A model generated the notes under the pieces. It ran no database searches. It saw only the letters and a list, made by a program, of their open reading frames with translations, and was not told where the DNA came from. A program made the translations under genes and the position numbers. A stretch of 64,000 nt of DNA from Actinoallomurus iriomotensis (GTDB taxonomy: Bacteria; Actinomycetota; Actinomycetes; Streptosporangiales; Streptosporangiaceae), in contig NZ_BSTJ01000001.1 in NCBI RefSeq assembly GCF_030269445.1, forward strand, positions 459,898 through 523,897, in the 5' to 3' direction. Positions 18,701 to 27,094 of this stretch are shown here, in pieces. The number at the start of each line of letters is the position of its first letter. Positions within the stretch are counted from its first letter, which is position 1.

Positions 18701-19478
18701 CCGCGACGAGGTGCCCGGCCTCGTCATAGGCGTACTGGACCAGTTCGGTGCTCTCGCCTTCGCCGGTCAGGAGCCGGAGCGCCCGTACCCGCCGGTCCGC
18801 GACGTCGACGGCGATCCGGTATCCGCCCGAGTGGCTGAGCTCGGTGAGTGTCGCCTCGTCGTCGTATCGCAGGTCGATCCGGTTGCCGTTGCGGTCGGTG
18901 ATGGCGACGAGCGGCAGTGTCCGGGTGAGCGTCCCGTCGGACGACGCGAAGTGCATCGTGTGCCCGGCGTGGGGGTCGGTGACCGTGTATCCACCCTCCG
19001 GCCGCGACGACAGCGGCAGGCGTGCGCCCTCCACCGGCGACACGGTCTCGCCCGCCGCCAGGGCCGGGTACGTGAGGATCGCGCCGTCGGCGGTCGCCAG
19101 GGTCGCACCCGAGCCGTCGAGCTCCAGCCGCTGGTCGAGCGTTGACGCCCAGGTCGGCCCGAACAGACCGCCCGACCGATACGACGACACGTGGGTGCGG
19201 ACCAGCGTCAGCGGCAGCACCCCGGCCAGCTCCACATCGGTCTGCTGGAGCACCACCTCGCCGGTGGCCACGTCGATCGGGTCCTTCGTCACCGTTCGTT
19301 TGGCGAAGGACCGTGCCTTCGTACGGAGGTCGCCCAGGTCGGTGACGGTGCGCAGCGCCCGCCCGCCGTCCTTGAGTGCGCCTCGTGAGGCCGCCGCGGG
19401 AGCCTCCCGCAGGAGGCCGCCCACCACGCGGAAGACTCCTAGGCGGCCGAGTGCCCTGCCGCCCGCCCCCAGAACCAC
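15756..19478 (-). CDS. RHS/YD-repeat polymorphic toxin
   Basis: A 1240-residue RHS protein. Residues about 65-140 form a DUF6531-like entry domain (DPIDVATGEVVLQQTDVELA), residues about 210-1000 carry tens of YD repeats (YDEAGRL, YDPLGRR), and the RHS core-associated segment RRYYDAAVGRYHSTDPLG is followed by the autocleavage-type DPLGL near 1095. The last ~142 residues (from PYPLWENNRS) are a variable C-terminal domain, presumably the toxin, with the motifs MSHTVL and NRHSGHFLPGPETL; its activity is not recognised. No signal peptide or secretion domain is visible and the start (GTG 19478) follows an in-frame stop, so the N-terminus may be truncated or export depends on another system. Confidence 0.85.
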   Translation of the reverse strand: MVLGAGGRALGRLGVFRVVGGLLREAPAAASRGALKDGGRALRTVTDLGDLRTKARSFAKRTVTKDPIDVATGEVVLQQTDVELAGVLPLTLVRTHVSSYRSGGLFGPTWASTLDQRLELDGSGATLATADGAILTYPALAAGETVSPVEGARLPLSSRPEGGYTVTDPHAGHTMHFASSDGTLTRTLPLVAITDRNGNRIDLRYDDEATLTELSHSGGYRIAVDVADRRVRALRLLTGEGESTELVQYAYDEAGHLVAVTNGSGEPLRFSYDEAGRLTAWADRNGHWYRYGYDERGRAVRGEGSGGLLDTRLTYDPDGRFTTVTDSLGHVTTYHLNGAHQVVAEVDPLGHRTTAEWDRYDRLLARTDPRGHTTRYRYDAAGNVIEITRPDGRRITGRYHDLGLPLEVTGADAETIWRQEYDERGNLVAVTDPLGGTTHCSYDERGHLRAVTDAVGATTRIETNAAGLPVRIVDPAGGEVQYERDAFGRVTAMTDPVGGVSRYGWTIEGRPAWRTLPGGTAERWVYDGEGNPTAHTDGAGGVTRSEYTHFDLLAARTGPDGNRLEFGYDTEARLVSVTTSGGLVWRYEYDAAGRLVREIDFNGRRLGYEYDATGRLIARTDGAGRTTRLTRDPLGRITAQVTDGQVIAFSYDPAGRLVHARAPGSEVAFERDRLGRVLAETCDGATVHSVYDPLGRRVLRRTPTGAESHWAYDAASRPVALRTAGRTLGFDHDAAGREVERRIGPEVALTQQWSADHRLAAQSLWGTPVEGSGARRLQHRTYRYRGDGHPTGVTDLLSGTREFDLDPGGRVTAVRADGWTERYAYDAAGNLTDAVWPASPGDGAYDAVGERDHTATLLRRAGRTHYEYDPQGRVVRRRRRTLSGKVLTWTYEWGDGDRLVSVTTPAGQRWNYRYDPLGRRVAKECTGPAGVVERTDFRWDGPVLIEETRTVHRRTGTVTRTLTWNHRPGTFEPLTQAERVPARERSDGWVDERFHAIVTDLAGSPAELIDTAGDLVRMPATNLWGAGLGGDAVAGPCPLRFPGQYHDAETGLDYNHRRYYDAAVGRYHSTDPLGITPQPNPHAYVHNPTAAADPLGLAPYPLWENNRSLREQKSEVRAAALFGLTPVTLHEGAGVATLMNALHGESEIKWAVVPGEREAPELRVIPAGFGANGEPRTEMSHTVLAGVGGKVYAAGMGTALPGYPVMINRHSGHFLPGPETLVIGEEAFERAGIDFLSYSF

Positions 19479-19582
19479 CCTCGTCCCACCGACCCATCAC
19501 CCGTTTCCCCGGCTCCGTCCCCGGACGATACGCGAGTCGTCCTTCTCGCGCGTTCCCGAAGTCCGGATCCTGAAGGTGGCGG

Positions 19583-21640
19583 TCAGAGGTGGAGCGCCTC
19601 GCCGGGCCAGGACTCCAGGACGCGGTCGCCGTCGCCCGGCAGGTCCACCTCGCACCAGACGACCTTGCCCTGGCCCTCCAGGCGAGCGCCCCAGCGCTTG
19701 GCCAGCCGGTGCACCACCTGCAGGCCCCGGCCGTTCTCGTCGTCGTCGGCCGCCTGGCGGGCGCGCGGCAGCGCGTCGGAGCCGTCGCGTACCTCCAGTA
19801 CGAGGGTGCGGTCGAGCAGCATCCGCAGGCCGATGTCGCCCGTGGCGTACCGCAGGGCGTTGGTGACCAGCTCCGAGACCAGGAGTTCGGCGGTGAAGGA
19901 CAGCTCGTCCAGCTCCCACGAGCCGAGCGTCCCGCGCACTCGCCCGCGCGCCTCGCGCACCGCCGACGGCCGGGCCGGGAGGGTCATGGTGACCACGTGC
20001 TCTTCGGGGAGCCGCCGCAGCCGGGCGATGAGCACGGCGATGTCGTCGCGCTCCTGGTCGGAGTACGCGCCGTCGAGGGTCGCCTTGGCGAGGTCCTCCA
20101 GCGGGCTGAGCAGCGCCTCCGGCCCGAACACGCGCCGCAGCCGCAGCAGGCCGTCGTCGATGTCCTGCCCACGGTTCTCCACGAGCCCGTCGGTGTAGAG
20201 GACGAGGATGGAGCCGTCGCCGATCGTGAACTTCCGGGTCTCGATCATGCCCTCGCCGACGCCGAGCGGCGGCGCGGGCGAGACGTCGAGGAACTCGCTG
20301 GTGCCGCCCGGCCGGAGCAGCAGCGGCGGCAGGTGGCCGGCGGAGGCGATCTCACACGTGCCGTCCGTGGCGTCGTACACGGCGTACACGCAGGTCGCGA
20401 AGGCGGGCTCGCGCTCGCCGATCCCCCGCATCAGCGCGTCGACCTGCTGGAGGCCTTCGGCCGGCGACAGCTCCAGGTTGACGATCGTCTGCAGCGCGGT
20501 GCGCAGCCGGCCCATGGTGACGGCGGCGCGGACACCGTGCCCGGCGACGTCGCCGACGATGAGGGCGACGCGCCCGCCGGGGAGCGCGATGGCCTCGTAC
20601 CAGTCGCCGCCGACCTCGATCAGCTGGTTGCCCGGCAGGTAGCGGTGGCGGATCTCGACGCTGGACGGCGCGGTGAGCCCGGTGGGGAGCATGCTGCGCT
20701 GGAGCGTGAGCGCGGTGGCGCGCTCCCGGCTGTAGCGGCGCGCGTTGTCGATGTAGAGGGCGGCGCGGGCCGCGAACTCCATGCCGATCTCGACGTCGTA
20801 CGCGTCGAAGGGGCGGTGCGCGTCGCTGCGGGTGCAGACGATGAACCCGAGCGTCGTGCCCCGGGCGATGAGGGGCAGCAGGACCATGGAGACGCCGTCG
20901 AGGAGCCGGCCGACGGGAGGCCGCCGCCAGGCCCGCGCGATCGCGCGCGCGGCCTTGGTGTCGAGGTGCGGTTCGAGGACGGGCGCGCTGGTGGCCATGC
21001 AGCGGACGTACGGCGTGCCGGGCGGGTAGGCGAGGACCTCACCGGCGGGGAAGGCCGCGCTCCAGCTGGGGAAGTCGTTGTCGGCGGCGACGGCCAGCCG
21101 GTGCAGGATGGCCGTGCCCTCCGGGGAGAAGGAGGGGACCTCGTCGGCGCCCATGATGCTCTCGCGGATGAGCACGCCGGCGGAGTTGCAGAAGTGCGGG
21201 ACGATCACGCCGGCGAGCTCCTGCGCCATCTGCTCGAGATCGAGCATCGCGCTGATGCGCGGCAGCGCGTCCTCCAGCAGCGCCCAGCGCATCAGCGCCG
21301 GGTCGGTGAAGCGTTCCAGGTCCGTCACCGCGACCCGGATCATCATCAGGCCGGAGTCGCCGTCGCGCCCGTGCATCGGCACGACGGTGACCACGGCGTC
21401 GCGGGGGTCGCCGTCGTCGAGGACGCTGAGGACCGCGGTGCGCTCCTGGCCGGCGCCGAGGGCGTCGAGCAGGCCGGTGAGGGTCTCCTTGGCGTCGGTG
21501 GAGAACAGGCCGGCCGCGTCGGTGCCCACGATGTCCTCCGGGGCGCGGCCGACGACGCCGGGGGCGTTCTGGCCGCACTGCAGGATCTCACCGGAACGGC
21601 CGATGCCGAGCACGAGCGTTCTCGCCGAAGAATCGGCCAT
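19583..21640 (-). CDS. PAS-GAF-PP2C phosphatase with anti-sigma kinase domain
   Basis: A 685-residue regulator of the partner-switching type, common in actinomycetes for sigma-B-like control. Order: PAS (about 10-105), GAF (about 135-330), SpoIIE/PP2C phosphatase (about 355-545, metal-binding Asp in GGDWYEA, GDVAGHG and LYTDGLVE), and a C-terminal HATPase of the RsbW type (about 560-685; SELVTNALRYA and NGRGLQVVHRLAKRWG). It could both dephosphorylate and phosphorylate an anti-anti-sigma factor. The start is ATG at 21640 after GAAGGG, which removes an unrelated 34-residue extension. No sigma factor or STAS antagonist is nearby. Confidence 0.92.
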   Translation of the reverse strand: MADSSARTLVLGIGRSGEILQCGQNAPGVVGRAPEDIVGTDAAGLFSTDAKETLTGLLDALGAGQERTAVLSVLDDGDPRDAVVTVVPMHGRDGDSGLMMIRVAVTDLERFTDPALMRWALLEDALPRISAMLDLEQMAQELAGVIVPHFCNSAGVLIRESIMGADEVPSFSPEGTAILHRLAVAADNDFPSWSAAFPAGEVLAYPPGTPYVRCMATSAPVLEPHLDTKAARAIARAWRRPPVGRLLDGVSMVLLPLIARGTTLGFIVCTRSDAHRPFDAYDVEIGMEFAARAALYIDNARRYSRERATALTLQRSMLPTGLTAPSSVEIRHRYLPGNQLIEVGGDWYEAIALPGGRVALIVGDVAGHGVRAAVTMGRLRTALQTIVNLELSPAEGLQQVDALMRGIGEREPAFATCVYAVYDATDGTCEIASAGHLPPLLLRPGGTSEFLDVSPAPPLGVGEGMIETRKFTIGDGSILVLYTDGLVENRGQDIDDGLLRLRRVFGPEALLSPLEDLAKATLDGAYSDQERDDIAVLIARLRRLPEEHVVTMTLPARPSAVREARGRVRGTLGSWELDELSFTAELLVSELVTNALRYATGDIGLRMLLDRTLVLEVRDGSDALPRARQAADDDENGRGLQVVHRLAKRWGARLEGQGKVVWCEVDLPGDGDRVLESWPGEALHL

Positions 21641-21953
21641 GGCTGACGAACCCTTCCGTTGTCCCGCTGTTCGGCGCCGCCGCGCACCCTTGCTGTGGGT
21701 CAAGTATGTCGAGTTGGCCGCTAAATACGAGACAAATCGCAATTGTCGACTGCAGACTGCGAGAGCATGCTCACCAGTTGATCACACATCCGAATGTCCC
21801 GTCACACGCATCGGCGAGCCGCACCGTTCACCGGATCGCCCTACCCGTATCACCACTCGCAGGCGGATGAACACGGAACAGCGTCCTCCGGCGTGAGGAA
21901 GCGGCGGCCCGGCCTGCCGGTGGACGCCGTGCCGCCGCCGTACGGGCCGGGGC
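21641..21953. other. Intergenic region without recognised gene
   Basis: The 313-bp gap between the PP2C and TetR genes has a relatively AT-rich part (about 21705-21800) that probably carries the promoter of the PP2C gene. Nothing else was recognised, and the short open frames here have no family resemblance. Confidence 0.5.
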
Positions 21954-22637
21954 TCAGCGCGCGGCGATTCCCGTCATCAGGGCGTCGACCACCCGGGCGG
22001 CGAAGTCATCCGGCACCGGACCCGCGCCGAACGCGCGGGCGCGCTGGGCCAGGGCGCCCATGATGAGCCAGAGCGCGGTCTCGACGTCCAGGTCCGGCCG
22101 GAGCTCCCCCGCCGTCACCCCACGCCGCAGCACCGTGCGGATCACGTCGCGCCGGGGCTCGATGACCTCGCGGGTGAACCGGGCCATCAGCTCCGGATAC
22201 CGCTCGGCGCCGCCCATGATGCTCCAGTAGCAGTCGAGGCGCTTCTTGTCCGTCTTGTTCGACACGAAGGCCTGCGCGATGGCGATCAGATCCTCGCGGA
22301 CCGACGCGCCGACGGGAGCCGGGAACGGCTCCTTCAGCGCGGCCAGCGCGTCGATGATCAGCGCCTCCTTGTTCGGCCAGCGCCGGTAGATCGTCGTCTT
22401 GCCCACCCCGGCGCGGGCGGCGACGGCCTCGATGGAGACCCCCGCCACGCCGCCCTCCTCGGCGAGGAGGTCCACCGTCGCCTCGACGATCGCCTTGTCG
22501 GCGCGCTCGCTGCGCGGGCGGCCGGGCGGCCGGGCCGCCCCCGCCGGTCTGCCGGAGCTCACCGAGCCCTCGGAGCCTCCGGCGCCGGGCGACCCCGCGG
22601 CGACCTGAGCGGGGAGGCGTTCACGCGTCTGACTCAT
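21954..22637 (-). CDS. TetR family repressor
   Basis: A 227-residue TetR-type regulator. After a Gly/Pro-rich N-terminal tail, the helix-turn-helix lies at about 55-95 (GVSIEAVAARAGVGKTTIYRRWPNKEAL is its core region), followed by a ligand-binding domain of the TetR_C_16-like type. It is encoded 14 bp after the DHA2 transporter gene on the same strand and thus probably controls it and itself. The likely operator is the palindrome at 24230-24250 ahead of the transporter. Confidence 0.9.
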   Translation of the reverse strand: MSQTRERLPAQVAAGSPGAGGSEGSVSSGRPAGAARPPGRPRSERADKAIVEATVDLLAEEGGVAGVSIEAVAARAGVGKTTIYRRWPNKEALIIDALAALKEPFPAPVGASVREDLIAIAQAFVSNKTDKKRLDCYWSIMGGAERYPELMARFTREVIEPRRDVIRTVLRRGVTAGELRPDLDVETALWLIMGALAQRARAFGAGPVPDDFAARVVDALMTGIAAR

Positions 22638-22651
22638 CGCGGATCACCGTC

Positions 22652-24211
22652 TCACACCTCGATCGGCTCTCGCTCCTCGGCCGAGACCTCGAAGCTCTCC
22701 TCCTGGCTCTTACCCGGCATCCACCGGAGTACGACGAGCGCTCCAAGGAGGGCGACGGCCGAGGAGATGGCGGACGTCACGTGCATGGCGTGCACGAAGG
22801 ACTCGTGCGCCGGTCCCAGGAGCGCGCGGCCCGCCGGGCCGAGCTTCTCCGCGACGCCCGCGGTGGCCCCGATGGACTCCCCCGCGGCCCCGCGCAGGCT
22901 CGCGGGCAGCGCCGTCAGATGCGGCTTCATCCCCGAACGGTAGAGCGAGGTGACCAGCGAGCCGAGGACGGCGACGCCGAGCGCCACCGCGACCTGCCGG
23001 GCGATGTTGTTGATCGCCGAGCCCGAGCCGGCCTGCTCTCGGGGAAGCACCGACATGACCGCGGTGGTGGCCGGCGGCATGACCATGCCCATGCCCGCGC
23101 CCTGGACGAAGAACGTGATCTCGAGCAGCCAGATCGGACTGTCCACGGTGGCGGTCACGTGGTAGCTCAGCAGGGCGGCGGCGACCATGATCAGGCCGGT
23201 CGCGGCCACGCGCCGCGCGCCGTACCGGCTGACGAGACGGGCGCTGCGCGGCGCGACGAGCAGCTGCCCGACCGCGAGCGGGATCGTCAGCAGGCCCGCG
23301 CCCAGCGGGGAGTACCCGCGCACGCTCTGCACGTACAGCGAGATGAACAGCACGACGCCGCCGAGCGCGAAGAACACCAGCGCGATGGCGCCGACCGAGG
23401 CCGAAAGCCGGCCGTCGCGGAAGAGCCGGACGTTGAGGGACGGGTGCTCGATGCGGGTCTCGTACCAGCCGAACACCGCGAGGAGCGCGACGCCGGCGAG
23501 CACCGGGCCGTACACCTGGGGCACGAACACCGCGGCCTTCTCACCGCCCTCGATGATGCCGTACGTCACGAGGACCAGGCCCGCGATGGACAGCAGCACG
23601 CCACCGAAGTCGATCTTCATGCGCTGCCCGCGCGACTCGGGGACGACCAGGGCGATGGCGATCACGCCGACGATGACGATCGGGACGTTGATGAGGAAGA
23701 CCGAGCCCCACCAGAAGTGGTCGAGCAGCAGCCCGCCGAGGATCGGGCCGAGGGCGATCGCGACGCCGACGGCGCCGGCCCAGATGCCGATGGCGCGGCC
23801 GCGCTCCTCCGGCTCGAAGACGTTCGCGATGACCGACAGCGTCTGCGGCATGACCGCCGCGCCGCCGAGGCCCATGGCCGCGCGCGCCAGGATGAGCTGG
23901 TCGGGCGACTGCGCGTAGGAGGAGACCAGCGACGACAGGCCGAACAGCGCCATGCCGATGATCAGCATCCGCTTGCGGCCGATGCGGTCGCCGAGCACGC
24001 CGAAGGTGAACAGCAGGCCGGCGAAGACGAGCGTGTAGGAGTTGATCGCCCACTCGAGCTGGCCCTGGGACGCGCCCAGGCCCGCACCGGGGTCGGCGAT
24101 GGTCTTCAGGGCGACGTTGAGGACGGTGTTGTCGAGCACGACGACGAGAAGGCAGACGACGAGGACGTACAGGATCGTCCAGCGCCTTCTGTGGATGGTC
24201 TGCGGATCCAT
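22652..24211 (-). CDS. MFS drug exporter, DHA2 14-helix family
   Basis: A 519-residue proton-driven exporter of the EmrB/QacA type. Fourteen hydrophobic helices are visible; the diagnostic motifs are the helix 1 core [13 protein letters not shown], the loop 2-3 [11 protein letters not shown] and the antiporter motif [17 protein letters not shown] in helix 5. Start: ATG at 24211 five bases after GAAGGGT; the longer frame upstream would run over the probable operator. The gene is first in a two-gene unit with its TetR regulator. Drug or antibiotic efflux is likely, substrate unknown. Confidence 0.92.
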   Translation of the reverse strand: MDPQTIHRRRWTILYVLVVCLLVVVLDNTVLNVALKTIADPGAGLGASQGQLEWAINSYTLVFAGLLFTFGVLGDRIGRKRMLIIGMALFGLSSLVSSYAQSPDQLILARAAMGLGGAAVMPQTLSVIANVFEPEERGRAIGIWAGAVGVAIALGPILGGLLLDHFWWGSVFLINVPIVIVGVIAIALVVPESRGQRMKIDFGGVLLSIAGLVLVTYGIIEGGEKAAVFVPQVYGPVLAGVALLAVFGWYETRIEHPSLNVRLFRDGRLSASVGAIALVFFALGGVVLFISLYVQSVRGYSPLGAGLLTIPLAVGQLLVAPRSARLVSRYGARRVAATGLIMVAAALLSYHVTATVDSPIWLLEITFFVQGAGMGMVMPPATTAVMSVLPREQAGSGSAINNIARQVAVALGVAVLGSLVTSLYRSGMKPHLTALPASLRGAAGESIGATAGVAEKLGPAGRALLGPAHESFVHAMHVTSAISSAVALLGALVVLRWMPGKSQEESFEVSAEEREPIEV

Positions 24212-24229
24212 CTGACCCTTCAGGGATTC

Positions 24230-24250
24230 GATACGAGTCTGTCGCGTATC
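24230..24250. promoter_or_regulatory. Candidate TetR operator
   Basis: GATACG (24230-24235) and CGTATC (24245-24250) form an interrupted palindrome with a 9-bp centre, 19 bp upstream of the DHA2 transporter start. Another GATACG half-site lies near 24284. Position and symmetry fit a repressor site for the TetR protein encoded in the same operon; binding is inferred. Confidence 0.5.
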
Positions 24251-24408
24251 TGAACACCGCCGAGCACGGATCTCTTCCCGATCGATACGCAACGGTCCCG
24301 TTTCGCTATGAACAGGGAAATTTTCGGGGGTGTTCCGGCCGTTGCGCGCGTGTAATCATTCGGTATGTCCGGGGACGCCAGAGCGGCGCCTCGAGGCTGG
24401 AGGTATCG

Positions 24409-25260
24409 ATGTCTGCATCTGAAAGTCGGTCGACCGTGCCCGTCGGGCTCTACGGCGGCCAGACCGGACGCCGCGTCACCGTCCGCGACCTAGCGGCGGC
24501 CAAGGAACGCGGCGAGAAGTGGCCCATGCTCACCGCGTACGACGCGCTGACCGCGCGCGTGTTCGACGACGCCGGCATCCCGGTGCTGCTCGTCGGCGAC
24601 TCCGGTGCCATGGTCGTCCTCGGCTACGACTCGACCGTGCCGGTCACCGTGGACGAGCTGCTCCCCCTGACCGCGGCGGTCGTCCGCGGCACGTCGCGCG
24701 CGCTGGTCGTCGCCGACCTGCCGTTCGGGTCGTACCAGACCGGTCCGGAGGAGGCACTGCGCAACGCGACGCGCTTCCTCAAGGAGGCCGGCGCCCACGC
24801 CATCAAGCTGGAGGGCGGCGAGCGCGTCCTCCCGCAGGTCGAGGCGATGGTCGCGGCCGGCATCCCGGTCATGGCGCACCTGGGCCTGACGCCGCAGTCG
24901 GTGAACGTCTTCGGCGGCTACCGCGTCCAGGGCCGCGGCGAGTCCGGCGAGCGCCTCATGGCCGACGCCAAGGCTCTGGAGGCCGCGGGCGCGTTCGCGG
25001 TCGTGCTCGAGTGCGTCCCGGCGGAGCTGGCCGAGCGGGTCACCGCCGCCCTGTCCATCCCGACCATCGGCATCGGCGGCGGTGCGGGCACCGACGCGCA
25101 GGTCCTCGTCTGGCAGGACATGGCCGGGCTGACGCCGCACACCGCCAAGTTCGTCAAGAAGTACGCCGACGTCGCCGGGGTGCTGCGTTCAGCGGCCCAG
25201 GAGTACGCCGAGGAGGTCGTCTCCGGCGTCTTCCCGGCGCCCGAGCACTCCTACCGCTGA
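24409..25260 (+). CDS. panB: 3-methyl-2-oxobutanoate hydroxymethyltransferase
   Basis: First committed step of pantothenate synthesis: transfer of hydroxymethyl from methylene-tetrahydrofolate to ketoisovalerate, giving ketopantoate. The 283-residue TIM-barrel protein shows [17 protein letters not shown], the metal-binding [38 protein letters not shown], and [15 protein letters not shown]. Start: ATG at 24409 six bases after CTGGAGG. A ketopantoate-reductase-like gene, encoding a protein of the family for the next step, lies at 27091-28050 on the other strand. Confidence 0.95.
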   Translation: MSASESRSTVPVGLYGGQTGRRVTVRDLAAAKERGEKWPMLTAYDALTARVFDDAGIPVLLVGDSGAMVVLGYDSTVPVTVDELLPLTAAVVRGTSRALVVADLPFGSYQTGPEEALRNATRFLKEAGAHAIKLEGGERVLPQVEAMVAAGIPVMAHLGLTPQSVNVFGGYRVQGRGESGERLMADAKALEAAGAFAVVLECVPAELAERVTAALSIPTIGIGGGAGTDAQVLVWQDMAGLTPHTAKFVKKYADVAGVLRSAAQEYAEEVVSGVFPAPEHSYR

Positions 25261-25290
25261 GCCGCCTACCGCTGAGTCGGTCGCCCGCCA

Positions 25291-25333
25291 TCCGTGATCA
25301 TGCAATAGGTTCGGTATAACGCATGATCACGGA
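25291..25333. promoter_or_regulatory. 13-bp perfect inverted repeat after panB
   Basis: TCCGTGATCATGC (25291-25303) and GCATGATCACGGA (25321-25333) are perfect reverse complements with a 17-bp AT-richer centre. The hairpin lies 30 bp after the panB stop and 44 bp before the next start. It has no U-run, so it may be an mRNA-stabilising hairpin, attenuator or operator rather than a simple terminator. Confidence 0.6.
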
Positions 25334-25376
25334 GCGGGCGCTTCGGCGCCGCATGACGCCGGAGGACAGACGCGAC

Positions 25377-26351
25377 ATGACCCTCTCCCCAGGGCCGCCA
25401 CCGTGGCCGATCCCGCCGTCGTGGACCGTCACGCCGCCCCGGCGCGCCACCGCGACCACGGATCCGCCACCGCCCGACACCGGCACGGCTCCGCCGCCCG
25501 CGTCGGCTCCGGCGCCGGTGGAGCAGGCCGCACCGCGCCGCACGATCGTCCTGCTCACCACGGACGAGTCCACGGCGCGTGACGTCCCGGGCATCGCCGT
25601 CGAGGCCCGTACGCCGCCGGCACCCGCCGCGGGCTTCGCCGGCGTGTACGCCCTGGCGGACGCGGCGGCGCGGGCGTTCGCCGACGGCGCGCAGGGCGTC
25701 GTGATCGTCCACGACGATGACGCGCTCGACGAGACGGCCTGGGCCCTCGACGTGCTGCACACCGGCGAGGCGCCGCTCGTGCTCGCCGCCGGTCCGGCCG
25801 GGGCCGTGGACCTGGCGGATGCCCTCAGCGTCGCCGCAGCCGCACCGGCCGGCTCCGGCTGCCTGGTGGTCGCGCACGGCGAGATCCACGCGGCGCGGTA
25901 CGTCCGGCGCACCGGCGCGCACGCCTTCTCCTCGCCCGGAGCCGGCCCGCTGGGCCGCGTGACCGCCGGATCGGCACGCCTGCAGTGGCGTCCGCCGGAG
26001 CGCCTGACCGTACGCGGCGGCCCGGCCGCCGACCGCACGCCGCACGTCGGCGTGCACACGGCGGTCCTCGGCGACGACGGCGAACTGCTGGGCGCGCTGG
26101 CCGAGCGCTGCGACGGCCTGGTCGTGGCGGGCGGGCCGCTGGACCCGATCGCCGGCACGCTGGCGGCCGCCGCGTCCCGCATGCCGGTGGTCCTCGCCTC
26201 CCCCACGGGCCACGACGCCTTCACGACGACGTCCCTGGACCCGCTGAAGGCGCGCGTCCTGATGCACCTGCTGCTCGCCGCCGGCCGCGACCACGACGCG
26301 ATCCTGTCGGCCTTCGCCGCCGCCGAGCACCCGGGGCCCGTCCAGCTCTGA
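25377..26351 (+). CDS. Asparaginase-fold protein lacking catalytic threonines
   Basis: A homologue of type II L-asparaginase/glutaminase. Similar blocks are in order: GVVIVHDDDALDETAWALDVL, GEAPLVLAAG, DLADALSVAA, VVAHGEIHAARYVRRTGAHAFSS and PGAGPLGRV. In true asparaginases the first block reads HGTDTLEET and an N-terminal TGGT(I/M) supplies the other nucleophile; here they are HDDDALDET and LLTTDES, so both catalytic Thr sites are changed. Hydrolase activity is unlikely, and a binding or structural role is more plausible. Start: ATG 25377 after GGAGGA; an ATG at 25323 lies within a strong hairpin and is less likely. A Pro-rich N-terminal tail of about 40 residues precedes the fold. Confidence 0.75.
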   Translation: MTLSPGPPPWPIPPSWTVTPPRRATATTDPPPPDTGTAPPPASAPAPVEQAAPRRTIVLLTTDESTARDVPGIAVEARTPPAPAAGFAGVYALADAAARAFADGAQGVVIVHDDDALDETAWALDVLHTGEAPLVLAAGPAGAVDLADALSVAAAAPAGSGCLVVAHGEIHAARYVRRTGAHAFSSPGAGPLGRVTAGSARLQWRPPERLTVRGGPAADRTPHVGVHTAVLGDDGELLGALAERCDGLVVAGGPLDPIAGTLAAAASRMPVVLASPTGHDAFTTTSLDPLKARVLMHLLLAAGRDHDAILSAFAAAEHPGPVQL

Positions 26352-26362
26352 CCGCGGCGCGG

Positions 26363-27094
26363 CTACAGAGACGCGGTCAGGACGGTGCGGGCCTCGGCGA
26401 GTGACGGGCCGTACCACTCCAGGTGGCGCCCGCTCACCAGCGCCACCCGTACGCCGGGGAACTCCTCCGGGCCGTCGCCGGGGCCGAAGGCGTACGGCTC
26501 GTCCGGCAGGACGACCACGTCCGGGCGGCGGTCCAGGATCCGCTCCACCGTGACCCTCGGGTACCGCTCGGCGTCGCCGGCGTAGAGGTTGGCGACGCCC
26601 AGCCGTGCCAGCACGTCGCCCGCGAACGTCTCGCGGCCCAGCACCATCCACGGTCTCCGCCAGATCGGGACCACCGCCGTACGGGTGGGCGCGGGCGGTT
26701 CGTCCAGCACGTCCGCCCAGGCCGTACGGGCGGCGCCCAGCCACGGCGGTTCCTCCAGGCCGCAGGCGCCGAGCATCGTCGCCAGCTCCGACAGGGCCTC
26801 GGGCAGGTCGCGGATGACGGTCTCCCACACCGGGACCCCGGCCGCGCGCAGCCGGTCGAGGTCGGCCGCGCGGTTCTCCTCGAAGTTGGCCACGACGAGG
26901 TCCGGTTCGAGGGCGATGATCCGGTCGACGTCGGGGTTCTTGGTGCCCCGCACGCGGACGACGTCCAGGTCCGGCGGGTGGGTGCACCAGTCGGTGGCAC
27001 CCACCAGCAGGTCCGGCGCGGTCGCGGCGATCGCCTCGGTCAGCGACGGTACGAGCGACACGACGCGCCGCACCCGCACCGGAGGCCGTCTCAC
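26363..27094 (-). CDS. Cytoplasmic BtuF-like metal-receptor protein
   Basis: A 243-residue protein of the helical-backbone metal receptor family, related to cobalamin/siderophore binding proteins (VVSLVPSLTEAIAATAPDLLVGATDWCTHP). It has no signal peptide or lipobox, so unlike true ABC binding proteins it is probably cytoplasmic. The start overlaps the ketopantoate-reductase-like gene by 4 bp, making it the third gene of an npdG - panE-like - btuF-like operon. Its ligand is unknown. The gene faces the asparaginase-fold gene with an 11-bp gap. Confidence 0.85.
   Translation of the reverse strand: MRRPPVRVRRVVSLVPSLTEAIAATAPDLLVGATDWCTHPPDLDVVRVRGTKNPDVDRIIALEPDLVVANFEENRAADLDRLRAAGVPVWETVIRDLPEALSELATMLGACGLEEPPWLGAARTAWADVLDEPPAPTRTAVVPIWRRPWMVLGRETFAGDVLARLGVANLYAGDAERYPRVTVERILDRRPDVVVLPDEPYAFGPGDGPEEFPGVRVALVSGRHLEWYGPSLAEARTVLTASL

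Noticed and set aside
17208-19145. A 645-residue open frame antisense to the RHS gene
   Set aside because: It mirrors the YD repeats, has a repetitive Arg/Gly/Val composition and no recognisable domain.
24308-24355. A 15-codon ORF (MNREIFGG...) upstream of panB
   Set aside because: No ribosome binding site and no specific codon run that would suggest a leader peptide; likely chance.
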